Assembly (NCBI RefSeq): GCF_003947415.1
Contig: NZ_QHKL01000003.1
Location: forward strand, 1,116,001-1,180,000
DNA from: Amycolatopsis sp. WAC 01376
Lineage (GTDB): Bacteria > Actinomycetota > Actinomycetes > Mycobacteriales > Pseudonocardiaceae
Direction of reading: 5' to 3'
DNA length: 64,000 nt
Shown here: in pieces, positions 7,584 through 16,187 of the stretch
How the letters are laid out: each line of letters begins with the position of its first letter
How positions within the stretch are numbered: the stretch's first letter is position 1
Notes under the pieces: generated by a model
The model's input: only the letters and a program-made list of their open reading frames with translations
Database searches by the model: none
Told to the model about the DNA's origin: nothing
Made by a program: the position numbers and the translations under genes

Positions 7584-8813
7584 ATGCGACTTTTCGGCCC
7601 GCTCGTGGACCGGGCGACCTACCGCAGGTGGGTCTACTTCATCCTCGGTGGCGCACTGAGCGTGCCGTATGTGCTGTTCGCCGCCATCGTGGTGCCGTCG
7701 CTGCTGCCCCTCGTCGCGACGGTGGAGCGCGGGCTCGTCATCGCGATGATCACCCTCGTCCTGGTGATCATCGCGTCGTCGTTCATCCCCGCCGTCCGGG
7801 TGCTGGAGGGCGCGGCCGTCCGGGAACTGCTGGACGATCCCGTGCCGGGAGTGACGTTCGGGCCCGCGGGCGGCTGGCCCGTCCGGCTGCGGTCGACGGC
7901 GATGTACCTGCTGCACGTGGGCACCGGTTGCGTTCTCAGCCTGGCGAGCCTGTTCGTCCCGGTCGGCTTCGGGTTCACCGTCGCGGCCCCGTTCAGCGGC
8001 CGGATCGCACTGTCCACAGAGGATCCGATCGTGGTGCCGCAGGGCTGGGCCAGCGCGTGGATCCCGGTGGCGTTCCTGCTCGGCGTCGTGGCGCTGGCCT
8101 ATGTCGTGTGGGGCGCGGGCGCGGTACTGACCCGCTGCGCCAAGAGCCTGCTGGGGATCTCGGCCGCGGAACGGATCGCCCAGCTGGAGAAGCGCACCGA
8201 ACAGCTCGCCGAACGCAACCGGCTGGCGCGGGAACTGCACGACTCGGTCGGACACGCGCTGAGCGTCGTGACCATCCAGGCCGGGGCGGCGCGCCGGACC
8301 CTGAGGACCGATCCCGGCTTCACCGAGCAGGCGCTCACCGCGATCGAGGAGTCGGCACGGGCGGCCCTGGACGATCTCGACCACGTGCTCGGACTGCTGC
8401 GTGACGAGGCGTCCTCTCGGGCTCCGCAATCAGGGCTGGCGGAGCTGCCCGCGCTGGTCGAGGCCACGCGCCTGGCGGGCGCCGAGGTGACGGCCGAGGT
8501 GCGGGGCGAACCGTCCTCGGTGCCGCCGGTCGTCTCCCGTGAGGCGTACCGGATCTTGCAGGAATGCCTGACGAACGCGCTGCGGCACGCCGGTAAGGTT
8601 CCGGTGACGGTCCTCGTCGACGCCGGAGCGGAGCTGTTGCGATTGCGGGTGTCCAACCCGCTCGGCACCGCGGCGCCGTCGCGGGACGGGGGCGGCCGGG
8701 GGCTGCGGGGAATGACGGAACGGGTGGAAGTGCTCGGCGGCACGATCACCGCGGGCCGTGCGGACGGATGCTGGAAGGTCGAGGTGGCGGTGCCATGGGG
8801 GAAGCGGCGATGA
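7584..8813 (+). CDS. NarL-type sensor histidine kinase
   Basis: A 409-residue kinase with about four membrane helices in two pairs (residues 15-70 and 105-180), a short coiled-coil, then a HisKA_3 domain with the phosphoacceptor in NRLARELHDSVGHALSVV and an HATPase_c domain (ECLTNALRHAG N-box; GGGRGLRGMTERVEVLGG G-boxes). There is no recognisable extracytoplasmic ligand domain, so it is of the intramembrane-sensing kind. It overlaps the response regulator by four bases (ATGA). Confidence 0.92.
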   Translation: MRLFGPLVDRATYRRWVYFILGGALSVPYVLFAAIVVPSLLPLVATVERGLVIAMITLVLVIIASSFIPAVRVLEGAAVRELLDDPVPGVTFGPAGGWPVRLRSTAMYLLHVGTGCVLSLASLFVPVGFGFTVAAPFSGRIALSTEDPIVVPQGWASAWIPVAFLLGVVALAYVVWGAGAVLTRCAKSLLGISAAERIAQLEKRTEQLAERNRLARELHDSVGHALSVVTIQAGAARRTLRTDPGFTEQALTAIEESARAALDDLDHVLGLLRDEASSRAPQSGLAELPALVEATRLAGAEVTAEVRGEPSSVPPVVSREAYRILQECLTNALRHAGKVPVTVLVDAGAELLRLRVSNPLGTAAPSRDGGGRGLRGMTERVEVLGGTITAGRADGCWKVEVAVPWGKRR

Positions 8814-9463
8814 GCATCGGAGTGCTGCTGGTCGACGACGAACAGTTGATCAGGGCGGGGCTGCGGGCGATCGTCGCCTCGGAACCGGACCTGGAGGTCG
8901 TTGGCGAAGCGGCCGACGGGGCCGAGGTGCCGGGGCTGGTCTCGCGGTTCCGGCCGGACGTCGTGCTGATGGACGTCCGGATGCCGTCGGTCGACGGCAT
9001 CCGCGCGACCACGCATCTCATGTCCACAATGGACAATCCGCCGAAGGTGATCGTGGTGACCACCTTCGAGAACGACGACTACGTCTACGACGCCCTGCTC
9101 GCCGGTGCGAGCGGGTTCCTGCTCAAGCGGGCCCGGCCCGAGGAGATCGTCGGCGCGATCCGGACGGTGGCGGCGGGGGAGTCGCTGCTGTTCCCGGCCG
9201 CGATCCGGCGGCTGGCCGCGCAGCAGGCGAACCGGGCGCCGCAGGACGGCCTCGACGGCGCCGGGCTCACCGAACGCGAACGCGAGGTGCTGCGGCTGAT
9301 GGCGGGCGGACTGTCCAATGTGGAGATCGCGGGCGAACTGTACCTCGGCGTGCAGACGGTGAAGACACACGTCGGGAACGTGCTCGCGAAACTCGGCGCG
9401 AGGGACCGGACGCAGGCCGTGATCAAGGCCTACGACACCGGATTCGTCACCCCGGCCGGCTGA
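8810..9463 (+). CDS. NarL/LuxR-family response regulator
   Basis: A 217-residue regulator: receiver domain (VDDEQ acidic pocket, phosphoacceptor Asp in DVVLMDVRMPSVDG, Lys in LLKRARPEE) and C-terminal LuxR-type HTH (LTEREREVLRLMAGGLSNVEIAGELYLG...VKTHVGNVLAKLGARDR). The ATG at 8810 overlaps the kinase stop and gives the normal receiver N-terminus, so the upstream in-frame ATGs are rejected. The cognate partner is the upstream kinase. No target is obvious, though the exported hydrolase starts only 18 bases downstream. Confidence 0.94.
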   Translation: MSIGVLLVDDEQLIRAGLRAIVASEPDLEVVGEAADGAEVPGLVSRFRPDVVLMDVRMPSVDGIRATTHLMSTMDNPPKVIVVTTFENDDYVYDALLAGASGFLLKRARPEEIVGAIRTVAAGESLLFPAAIRRLAAQQANRAPQDGLDGAGLTEREREVLRLMAGGLSNVEIAGELYLGVQTVKTHVGNVLAKLGARDRTQAVIKAYDTGFVTPAG

Positions 9464-9481
9464 ACGCGGTAGGGTTCGCGA

Positions 9482-10519
9482 GTGGATACCAACGTCAATC
9501 GTCGTCGCCTGCTGGGGCTGGGCACGGTCGCCGCCGCGGGCGCGGTGCTCGGGACGGCGCAGGTCGCTCACGCCGCCGAAGAGTCCGAACCGGACACCGC
9601 CGCCACCGACGCTTCGGCCGCCGCACGCCGGATTTCCCAGGTCTACGCCAGGGAAACCGCGAAGGCGGGCGGCACATGGTCGTCCTACGTCAGCGTCGCG
9701 GATTCCGCCGGGAACCTGGTTCCCGCCGTCTCCGAGCGGGCGGACGAGGTGGTCGAGGCGTACAGCGTCAACAAGATCGCCGTCGCCACCGCGGTGCTCG
9801 ACAAGATCGACCGCGGACTGCTCACTTTGGACCGGCGCGTCGACGTCACGGCCGACATCGTCATCAAGGACACCGACGGCATCTTCGCCCTCGACGGGGC
9901 GTACCCGAGTTCGGTGACCCTCGGGCACGCGATGGCCGCGCTGCTGACGCTGTCCGACAACACCGCCGTCCGCCTGTGCGGCCTGGTCTGCCCCGCCGCG
10001 GAACTCAACGAGATCCTGCGCGGCAAGGGATTCGTGCACACCCAGGTCGTGCCGGTGGCGAACCCGAACCGGTTCTTCCTCGGCAAGACCACCCCGGCCG
10101 AGACGCATACGCTGCTGCGGAAACTGGTCGGCGGGACCCTGCTTTCGGCGAAGTCCACCGATTACCTGCTGAACATCCTGCGTTCGCTGAGCGCGTTCAC
10201 CGACGGCGTGCGGCTCGGCCTGACCTCGGCCGAGCGGCTGCGGGTCGCCACGAAGGCGGGCTGGTTCAACGACGGCCGCAACGAGGCAGGCGTGATGTTC
10301 AGCGCCGACGGCAAGCCGATCCTGACCTATTCGCTGTTCGCCTCCGGCGAGTTCGCGGGCGATCCGGCGGTCAGCAAGGACGACTACGCCGCGACGCATC
10401 CGGCGTTGAAGGCGCGGGCGAAGCTCGGGAAGACGATGTTCCGGTCGGTCGAGAAGCTGACGGCCGCCACGGCGCGCACCTATGCGGCCGCTCCGTATCG
10501 GGCATCCAACGGCGGCTGA
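9482..10519 (+). CDS. Tat-exported class A beta-lactamase-like serine hydrolase
   Basis: A 345-residue protein with a twin-arginine signal (NRRRLLGLGTVAAAGAVLG, likely cut near AHA-AEE at about residue 32). The penicillin-binding fold motifs are S95-V-N-K98 (SxxK), SDN in LSDNTAVR, and KAG in place of KTG near residue 258. I see no clear class A Glu166 motif, so it may be a DD-peptidase or other hydrolase rather than a working beta-lactamase. GTG at 9482. It is close behind the two-component genes and may be part of their response. Confidence 0.82.
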   Translation: MDTNVNRRRLLGLGTVAAAGAVLGTAQVAHAAEESEPDTAATDASAAARRISQVYARETAKAGGTWSSYVSVADSAGNLVPAVSERADEVVEAYSVNKIAVATAVLDKIDRGLLTLDRRVDVTADIVIKDTDGIFALDGAYPSSVTLGHAMAALLTLSDNTAVRLCGLVCPAAELNEILRGKGFVHTQVVPVANPNRFFLGKTTPAETHTLLRKLVGGTLLSAKSTDYLLNILRSLSAFTDGVRLGLTSAERLRVATKAGWFNDGRNEAGVMFSADGKPILTYSLFASGEFAGDPAVSKDDYAATHPALKARAKLGKTMFRSVEKLTAATARTYAAAPYRASNGG

Positions 10520-10563
10520 GGGTTGATACGTCGGCGAGGGGCCGGCGCTCATGCCACGAGTGT

Positions 10564-11040
10564 CTACTTGAGGACGTGGAACGCTGGATGGGCATTCCAC
10601 GCTGCCATCGCCGATGCGTCGAGGTAGACGTAGTCGTTCACGCCGATGCAACGGCCCGCGTTCTCCAAGTGCCCGAGCAGGCTCGCTGAAGGCGGAGCCT
10701 GGAACTCGACGAACACCCAGCCTTGGGTTCGTTCCGCGACACGCTGCGCCAGCTTGCCCAGCGCAGGGCGACCAGCGAGGTCGCTGACGAAGATGTGCAA
10801 CATGATGTCGCAGCGCATCGCCCTACCGTCCGCCTGCTCCAGGAGTCGGAGTTCCGACGGGTCCGTCTCACTGTCCGCTGCGTCGAGCGAGTATCCGTAG
10901 GGCAGCCCGTCGGCGGAATGCCAGTACTCCGGGTGAAGAGGGCTCTGGTCCAAGCCCTCGGCAGTCATCTCGGCCACCACGATCGGCTCGACACGATCGG
11001 CGGTGTACGGGCTCAAGACACACAACGCAGTTCCACCCAC
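10564..11040 (-). CDS. hypothetical protein resembling DUF6368
   Basis: A 158-residue soluble protein. I do not know a function. The C-terminal AAWNAHPAFHVLK is like the AWxxHPxFHxxK end I recall for Streptomyces DUF6368 proteins. The middle contains RCDIMLHIFVSDLAGRPALGKLAQRVAERTQG. GTG at 11038-11040 is the only plausible start and lacks a good Shine-Dalgarno sequence. It stands alone, convergent with the hydrolase gene and divergent from the WD40 gene. Confidence 0.68.
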   Translation of the reverse strand: MGGTALCVLSPYTADRVEPIVVAEMTAEGLDQSPLHPEYWHSADGLPYGYSLDAADSETDPSELRLLEQADGRAMRCDIMLHIFVSDLAGRPALGKLAQRVAERTQGWVFVEFQAPPSASLLGHLENAGRCIGVNDYVYLDASAMAAWNAHPAFHVLK

Positions 11041-11245
11041 GGGGAGGAGTAGACCACGTCATACCTGCTGCCACGATCGTGATTCCACGAGCATCCTCCT
11101 ATCACGAAGCGTGCGTCCGGTTGAGCACCTGCTCATGCCGAAGTGTGGACGTTCCTCTTCCGGCCTTGGTGCTTTCGAGGGAACCGGGACCGTCCCATGC
11201 TCAAGGGCACAATTCGCGGACGCCGCGCCACTAGAATTCGGCGTC

Positions 11246-11269
11246 ATGGATACGAAGCGACGTCGGTGA
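11246..11269 (+). other. possible 7-codon upstream ORF (MDTKRRR) coupled to the WD40 gene
   Basis: ATG at 11246 lies nine bases after a -10-like TAGAAT (11232-11237), so a transcript could start at or next to this ATG (leaderless). Its TGA at 11267 overlaps the GTG start of the WD40 gene (GTGA), as in termination-reinitiation. The WD40 GTG has no convincing Shine-Dalgarno sequence of its own. This is an inference from spacing only. Confidence 0.4.
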
Positions 11270-12444
11270 ACGACCTCCCACCCGAGGCCGGCAGCGGCAC
11301 GCCTGCCCCCGAGACGCACAACGAGTTGAGCGTGTCGGCGAAGACGAACATGGTGGTGCAGGCGAACACCATTTCCGGGGGCGTCCACCAGTATCTCGGT
11401 ACCCGGCGGCGCGCGCTGATGGTCGGCGCGGGCGCGGGCGGCGTCGCGCTGGTGGTCACCCTCGTCCTGATGTTCTGGCTGGCCACGGACGGCCAACGGA
11501 CCGGGGTCGGCATCAACCCGCTGGCGCCGCCCGTTACGGCACGCGAGCTCGGCACCCTGTCCGGGCACACCGCCAACATCACCGGGATGGGGTTCAGCGG
11601 GGACGGCAAGGTCCTCGCCACGGCGAGTGCGGACAAGACCGTGCGGCTGTGGGATGTGCCGAACCACAAGGAGCTCGGCTCCTTCGACACCGGCTTGGCC
11701 AACGGGGTGGCGATGAGCCGGGACGGGCGCACCGTGGCCGTCGCGCCCTCGGGCCGGGGTGTGCAGTTCTGGGACACGGCCAGCCTTCAGCAGGTCGGCC
11801 AAGCGCTCAGCGAGACCGAGGGCATGCGCGGGCTGCCGATCTTCAGCATGGTGGTGAAGTTCAGCCCGGACGATCGGCTGCTGGCCACGGGGGAGGTCAG
11901 CGGCAAGGTCCGGTTCTGGGACGTGGCCAGCCACAAGCAGGTGGGCGAGCCCCTCCTCGGCCACACCTCCGGCGTCCTCGCCATGGCGTTCAGCGCGGAC
12001 AGCCACCTGCTGGTCACCGCGGCGGCGGACAACACGGTGCGGCTGTGGGATGTCGACAGCCGGCAGCCGCTCGGCCGGCTTCCCATCGACGCCACTGGCC
12101 CGGTGCTGAGCCTGGCCCTGAGCCCGGACGGACGTACCCTTGCCATCGCGGTGTCCGCCCTGACCACCGAGTTCTGGGATGTGGCCGGCCGCAAGCGGCT
12201 CGGTCAGCCGGTCAACAACAGCGCCGTGAGCGTCTCGTTCAGCCCGGACAGTCAGCGCCTCGTCACCGCGAGCGCGGGCCAGGGGGTGCAACTGTGGGAC
12301 GTCGCCAGCCGCGAATCACGCGGTGACCCCATCGGCACCGTCGCCGCCGCCACGTACGTGCTGTACAGCCCGGCTGAACAGACGCTGGCCACCGTCATGA
12401 TGGACCACACCGTGCGCCTCTGGGACATGAGCGGCCTGGGCTAG
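11266..12444 (+). CDS. membrane-anchored seven-bladed WD40 protein with RHIM/amyloid-like N-terminal motif
   Basis: A 392-residue protein. Residues 1-27 are polar; residues 28-41 read NMVVQANTISGGVH, like the VVQAGxIxGGVH motifs that occur in actinobacterial NLR and signalling proteins (RHIM-like, 'BASS3' type). One membrane helix follows (about 50-72), then a linker and seven WD40 units, each ending in WDV/WDT/WDM, which would close one beta-propeller. So the motif is cytoplasmic and the propeller is probably outside, or the reverse. GTG at 11266 is chosen; upstream codons in frame read through non-coding sequence. Partner unknown. Confidence 0.85.
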   Translation: MNDLPPEAGSGTPAPETHNELSVSAKTNMVVQANTISGGVHQYLGTRRRALMVGAGAGGVALVVTLVLMFWLATDGQRTGVGINPLAPPVTARELGTLSGHTANITGMGFSGDGKVLATASADKTVRLWDVPNHKELGSFDTGLANGVAMSRDGRTVAVAPSGRGVQFWDTASLQQVGQALSETEGMRGLPIFSMVVKFSPDDRLLATGEVSGKVRFWDVASHKQVGEPLLGHTSGVLAMAFSADSHLLVTAAADNTVRLWDVDSRQPLGRLPIDATGPVLSLALSPDGRTLAIAVSALTTEFWDVAGRKRLGQPVNNSAVSVSFSPDSQRLVTASAGQGVQLWDVASRESRGDPIGTVAAATYVLYSPAEQTLATVMMDHTVRLWDMSGLG

Positions 12445-12552
12445 TGGAGCACCCCGGCTTTTGCTGCAGGGATCGCCAAACGCCTTCTCGACACCGACTA
12501 CGGCCCGGCCAGTGCGGTAGGCGGCGTCCGCTCCGCTGCACGCATGCGAGCG

Positions 12553-13269
12553 TCATGCGCGTGCGCCTCTGATGTCGGTCATCGGTGGGCGCGGGTTGCC
12601 TTTGCGCCCTGGGAAGCCGCGCGGAGCGGCGTGCCCGGTGTCGAGCGTTTCCGCGTGGTGCAGGGCGATCTCCGCTGCCTGTTGCATCGCTGCGCGGGTC
12701 CGTTCGGGGGGCTCGCCGAGTTGGAGGCTGGTGACGGCGGCGGCGCTGATGGCACCCGTCAGCGCGCCGACGACGCCGGCCGCGGTGATCTCGGTGAGCT
12801 TGTCCGGGTACGCCTTGTGCAGCGCCGCGGCGATTCGGGTCTGTGCGGTGAACATGGTGTGCAGCACGCGGGCCTGAACGGCGGGCGTGGTGACCACCAG
12901 CCGGGCACGGAGCGCTGCCAGCCCGTTCGGCAGGTCACCGGCGGCGGTGTGGGCGATCATGTTCTTCGTCGCCTCTGCCAGTACCTCGCGCATCGGCGCG
13001 TCGGGCCGTCGTCCCTCGATGGCCCGCACAGCCAGGTCCGTCCTCGGGCCGCCGTCGGCCAGCAGCACGTCCTCCTTGGTGGGGAAGTGCAGGAAGAACG
13101 TGCGTTTGCTGACGTCGGCGGCTTCCGCGATGTCGGCCACGCTCGTCTGGTCGTAGCCCTGTTCGGTGAACAGGCGGACGGCCGCGTTCACCAGCGCCTG
13201 CCGGGTGAGCAGCTTCTTGCGTTCACGACGTCCAACTTCGTCTGGCACAGGGGGAGCATAGTGCACCAT
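12553..13269 (-). CDS. TetR-family regulator
   Basis: A 238-residue TetR/AcrR protein; HTH in SVADIAEAADVSKRTFFLHFPTKEDVL. The rest is a generic ligand-binding domain. The ATG at 13269 is preferred over the TTG at 13278. It is divergent from the SDR gene at 13340, and the palindrome at 13278-13292 lies between the two, so it probably represses both. Ligand unknown. Confidence 0.9.
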   Translation of the reverse strand: MVHYAPPVPDEVGRRERKKLLTRQALVNAAVRLFTEQGYDQTSVADIAEAADVSKRTFFLHFPTKEDVLLADGGPRTDLAVRAIEGRRPDAPMREVLAEATKNMIAHTAAGDLPNGLAALRARLVVTTPAVQARVLHTMFTAQTRIAAALHKAYPDKLTEITAAGVVGALTGAISAAAVTSLQLGEPPERTRAAMQQAAEIALHHAETLDTGHAAPRGFPGRKGNPRPPMTDIRGARA

Positions 13270-13277
13270 ATAACTCA

Positions 13278-13292
13278 ATACACCTAGTGTAT
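13278..13292. promoter_or_regulatory. operator-like palindrome between tetR and SDR genes
   Basis: ATACAC-CTA-GTGTAT, perfect arms of six bases with a 3-base centre, flanked by ACTCA on the left and (after one base shift) GAGT on the right. It abuts the start of the TetR gene. AT-rich sequence at 13290-13300 (GTATAC) may be a promoter -10 region. Confidence 0.65.
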
Positions 13293-13339
13293 GAGTATAC
13301 TGAGTGCATCAATGGCGGAGAGTGTCGAGAGGTGTCGTG

Positions 13340-14317
13340 ATGGGCGAGTTGACTGGACGGACGGTGCTGGTGACCGGTGCCGGGCGGGGTATCGGCCGGG
13401 CGGAGGCGCTGTACCTGGCGTCCTGCGGCGCGAACGTGGTCGTGAACGACCCCGGCGTGGAGATCGATGGACGTGGGGGCGATGAGGGGGTGGCCGCTGC
13501 CGTGGCCGACGAGATCCGCGCGCGGGGCGGGCGGGCGGTGGCCGACACCGGCAGCGTCACCGATTGGGTGGACGCCCAGCGCATGGTCGAGTTGGCCGTC
13601 GCGGAATTCGGCGACCTGCATGCGGTGGTCAACAACGCCACCATCGAGGTCAACAAAGGGCTCGAACGGTTGACCGAAGCGGAGTTCGACGACGTTGTGG
13701 CGGTCAAACTGAAGGGGACCTTCGCGGTGAGCCGCTGGGCCACGGAGTACTGGCGTGGCCAGGTGGACGACGGAGTGCGCACCGACCGTGCCATCGTCAA
13801 CACCGCCTCGGGCTCCGGGCTGCTCAATCCACTGCCCACGCAGACGAACTACGCGGCGGCGAACGCCGGAGTTGCGGCCATGACCACGGTGCACGCGGTG
13901 GAACTGCGGCGGTTGGGGGTCAGGGTGAACTGCGTCAGCCCGTCGATGGTGCGCACTCGGCTGACGAACCCGGTGCCCGGCATGGACCAGGCACCGCCAG
14001 AGGGGGAACTGGACCCGAAGGACCCTGCTGTGGTGGCCCCGCTCGTGGCCTACCTGGTCAGCGAGGGCTGTCCACTGACCGGCCAGGTCCTGTCGGTGCG
14101 CGGTGGCTCGATCGCGGTCAACCACGGCTGGACGCGCGGCGAGCAGATCAACAAGGACAGCGAACTCTGGACGGTGCCCGAACTCGCGGAAAACCTGACC
14201 GCGCTGCCGCTGGAGGATCCGTTCGACCGGTTGGCGATAGCGGTCGGTGGTGCCTTGGGCATCGACGGTCGCGACGCATTCGAGGCGATGGTCAACGCGG
14301 AACTCGACAAGAGTTGA
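13340..14317 (+). CDS. short-chain dehydrogenase/reductase with Asn in place of the catalytic Lys
   Basis: A 325-residue classical-type SDR resembling the dehydrogenase part of 17-beta-HSD4-like enzymes. NAD(P)-binding TGAGRGIG (12-19), VVNDPGVEIDGRGGDEG cofactor loop, NNA at 99-101, and the S-Y motif (VNTASGSGLL, Y171) are seen. The YxxxK motif reads Y171-A-A-A-N175, confirmed at the DNA level (TACGCGGCGGCGAAC). Loss of the lysine usually cripples the reaction. About 70 extra C-terminal residues follow the SDR core. ATG at 13340 follows GAGAGG. Likely target of the divergent TetR. Confidence 0.85.
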   Translation: MGELTGRTVLVTGAGRGIGRAEALYLASCGANVVVNDPGVEIDGRGGDEGVAAAVADEIRARGGRAVADTGSVTDWVDAQRMVELAVAEFGDLHAVVNNATIEVNKGLERLTEAEFDDVVAVKLKGTFAVSRWATEYWRGQVDDGVRTDRAIVNTASGSGLLNPLPTQTNYAAANAGVAAMTTVHAVELRRLGVRVNCVSPSMVRTRLTNPVPGMDQAPPEGELDPKDPAVVAPLVAYLVSEGCPLTGQVLSVRGGSIAVNHGWTRGEQINKDSELWTVPELAENLTALPLEDPFDRLAIAVGGALGIDGRDAFEAMVNAELDKS

Positions 14318-14360
14318 GCGGCGCAGCCCGCGACAAAAGAGCAGCGGAAAGCGCTCAGGC

Positions 14361-16187
14361 CTACTCCAGGGCGGCGAGGATCAGCGCGGCCATCGCGGCG
14401 GGATCCCCGTTTTCCGGGCGCAGCACCAGATCCGCGCTCTCCGGCCGCTCGTAGGGAGCGTCCACCCCGGTGAACCCGCTGATCTCGCCCGCCCTCGCCT
14501 TCGCGTACATCCCCTTGGGATCGCGGTCTTCGCAGACCTCGAGCGGGGTGTCGACGAAGACTTCCAGGAACGGCAGCCCGGCCGCCTCGTGCGCGGCGCG
14601 GGCGAGTTCGCGGTCGGCCCGGTACGGGCTGATCAGGGAGACCACCGACACCACACCGGCGTCGGCGAACAGCTTCGCGACCTCGGCGACGCGGCGGACG
14701 TTCTCGGCGCGATCGGCGGGGCTGAAGCCGAGGTTCCCGTTCAGCCCGTGCCGGAGATTGTCGCCGTCCAGCAGGTACGCGGGCCTGCCGGACGCGACCA
14801 GCCGCCGCTCCAGTTCCACGGCCACACTCGACTTCCCGGACGCGGAGAGCCCGGTGAGCCAGACGGTGAGCCCGCGCGTCGCGCGTTCCGCCCTGGTGAC
14901 CGCGGCGGTGTGCCAGACGACGTTCGACGCCGTCACACTCGGCCCGGTGATCATGCCCGCCGCGACCGTCGCGCCGGAATGCTCGTCGACGAGGAGGAAA
15001 CCGCCGGTGGAGCGGTTGCGGCGGTAGGGATCGAACAGCAGCGGTTGTCGCGCGCGGAGCCGGATTCGGCCGATCTCGTTGAGGGACAAAGAGTTCGCGG
15101 TCTCGTCGCGGTGCAGGGTGGTCACGTCGAGCCGGTAGTCGAGGTCGCGGATCTCGGCCTTGGTCTCGCGCGTGGTGTGCCGCACGAGGTAGTTCGAGCC
15201 GGGTGTCAGCGAGCCTTGTTCGGAGAACCAGCACACCATCGCGTCGACGTCCCGGCCGGTGTGCGGACGGTTGCCGGGGCGGCAGATCAGGTCGCCGCGG
15301 CCGAGGTCGAGGTCGTCGGTGAGTTCGATCGTGACGGCCTGCGAGGCGAAGGCTTCGGTGACCGTGGTGCCGCCCGGCCCCCAGATCGCGCGCACCGTCG
15401 TGGTGAAACCGGACGGCAGTACGGCGACCTCGTCACCGGGTTTGAACACCCCTCCCGCGACGGTGCCCGCGTACCCGCGGAAGTCACGGCTGTGCTCCCG
15501 GATCACGTACTGCACCGGGAATCGCGCGTCGATGAGATTGCGATCCGAGGCCACGTGCACCTGTTCGAGGTGATGCAGCAGGGAAGTCCCTTCGTACCAA
15601 GGCATCCCGGCGCCGCGGTGCACGACGTTGTCGCCGTGCAGTGCCGACATCGGCACGAAGGTCAGGTCGGACACCTGTAGTTTCATGGCGAAGCGGCGGA
15701 AGTCCTCACGGATCTCCTCGAAGCGCTCCTGCGACCAGTCGACCAGGTCCATCTTGTTGACGCAGACCACCAGATGCTGGATGCCCAGCAGGGTCGCCAG
15801 GAACGCGTGCCGCCGCGACTGTTCGAGCACGCCTTTGCGGGCGTCGATCAGGATCAGCGCGAGATCCGCCGTGGACGCCCCGGTGACCATGTTCCGGGTG
15901 TACTGCACGTGCCCCGGCGTGTCGGCGATGATGAACTTCCGTTCGGGGGTGGCGAAATACCGGTGGGCGACGTCGATGGTGATGCCTTGTTCGCGTTCGG
16001 CGCGCAGGCCGTCGGTCAGCAGAGCGAGGTTCGGATACGCCTCGCCGCGGTCGCGGCTGGTGCGTTCGATGGCTTCGAGCTGGTCGGTGAACACCGTCTT
16101 GGAATCGAACAGCAGACGGCCGATGAGGGTCGACTTCCCGTCGTCGACGCTGCCCGCGGTCGCGAGGCGGACCAAGGAAGCACCCAT
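14361..16187 (-). CDS. cysNC: bifunctional sulfate adenylyltransferase GTPase subunit/APS kinase (CysNC)
   Basis: A 608-residue fusion. The N-terminal half is the EF-Tu-like GTPase subunit CysN (AGSVDDGKSTLIGRLLFDS P-loop, DTPGHVQYTRNM, NKMDLVDW). The C-terminal 180 residues are APS kinase CysC (LTGLSASGKSSVA P-loop, LDGDNLRHGLN, SPYRADRE). Together with CysD it makes APS and then PAPS from sulfate. ATG at 16185-16187 overlaps the cysD stop. The fusion indicates that PAPS is the intended product, which fits the sulfotransferase gene 5 kb away. Confidence 0.96.
   Translation of the reverse strand: MGASLVRLATAGSVDDGKSTLIGRLLFDSKTVFTDQLEAIERTSRDRGEAYPNLALLTDGLRAEREQGITIDVAHRYFATPERKFIIADTPGHVQYTRNMVTGASTADLALILIDARKGVLEQSRRHAFLATLLGIQHLVVCVNKMDLVDWSQERFEEIREDFRRFAMKLQVSDLTFVPMSALHGDNVVHRGAGMPWYEGTSLLHHLEQVHVASDRNLIDARFPVQYVIREHSRDFRGYAGTVAGGVFKPGDEVAVLPSGFTTTVRAIWGPGGTTVTEAFASQAVTIELTDDLDLGRGDLICRPGNRPHTGRDVDAMVCWFSEQGSLTPGSNYLVRHTTRETKAEIRDLDYRLDVTTLHRDETANSLSLNEIGRIRLRARQPLLFDPYRRNRSTGGFLLVDEHSGATVAAGMITGPSVTASNVVWHTAAVTRAERATRGLTVWLTGLSASGKSSVAVELERRLVASGRPAYLLDGDNLRHGLNGNLGFSPADRAENVRRVAEVAKLFADAGVVSVVSLISPYRADRELARAAHEAAGLPFLEVFVDTPLEVCEDRDPKGMYAKARAGEISGFTGVDAPYERPESADLVLRPENGDPAAMAALILAALE

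Noticed and set aside
8099..10651. An 850-residue minus-strand frame opposite the two-component genes and hydrolase
   Set aside because: Covers three well-supported plus-strand genes; no domain; shadow frame.
12445..12552. Palindromic GCATGCGAGCGTCATGC near 12542 as a member of the hairpin family
   Set aside because: Arms are only a few bases and do not share the stem pattern; probably chance in GC-rich sequence.
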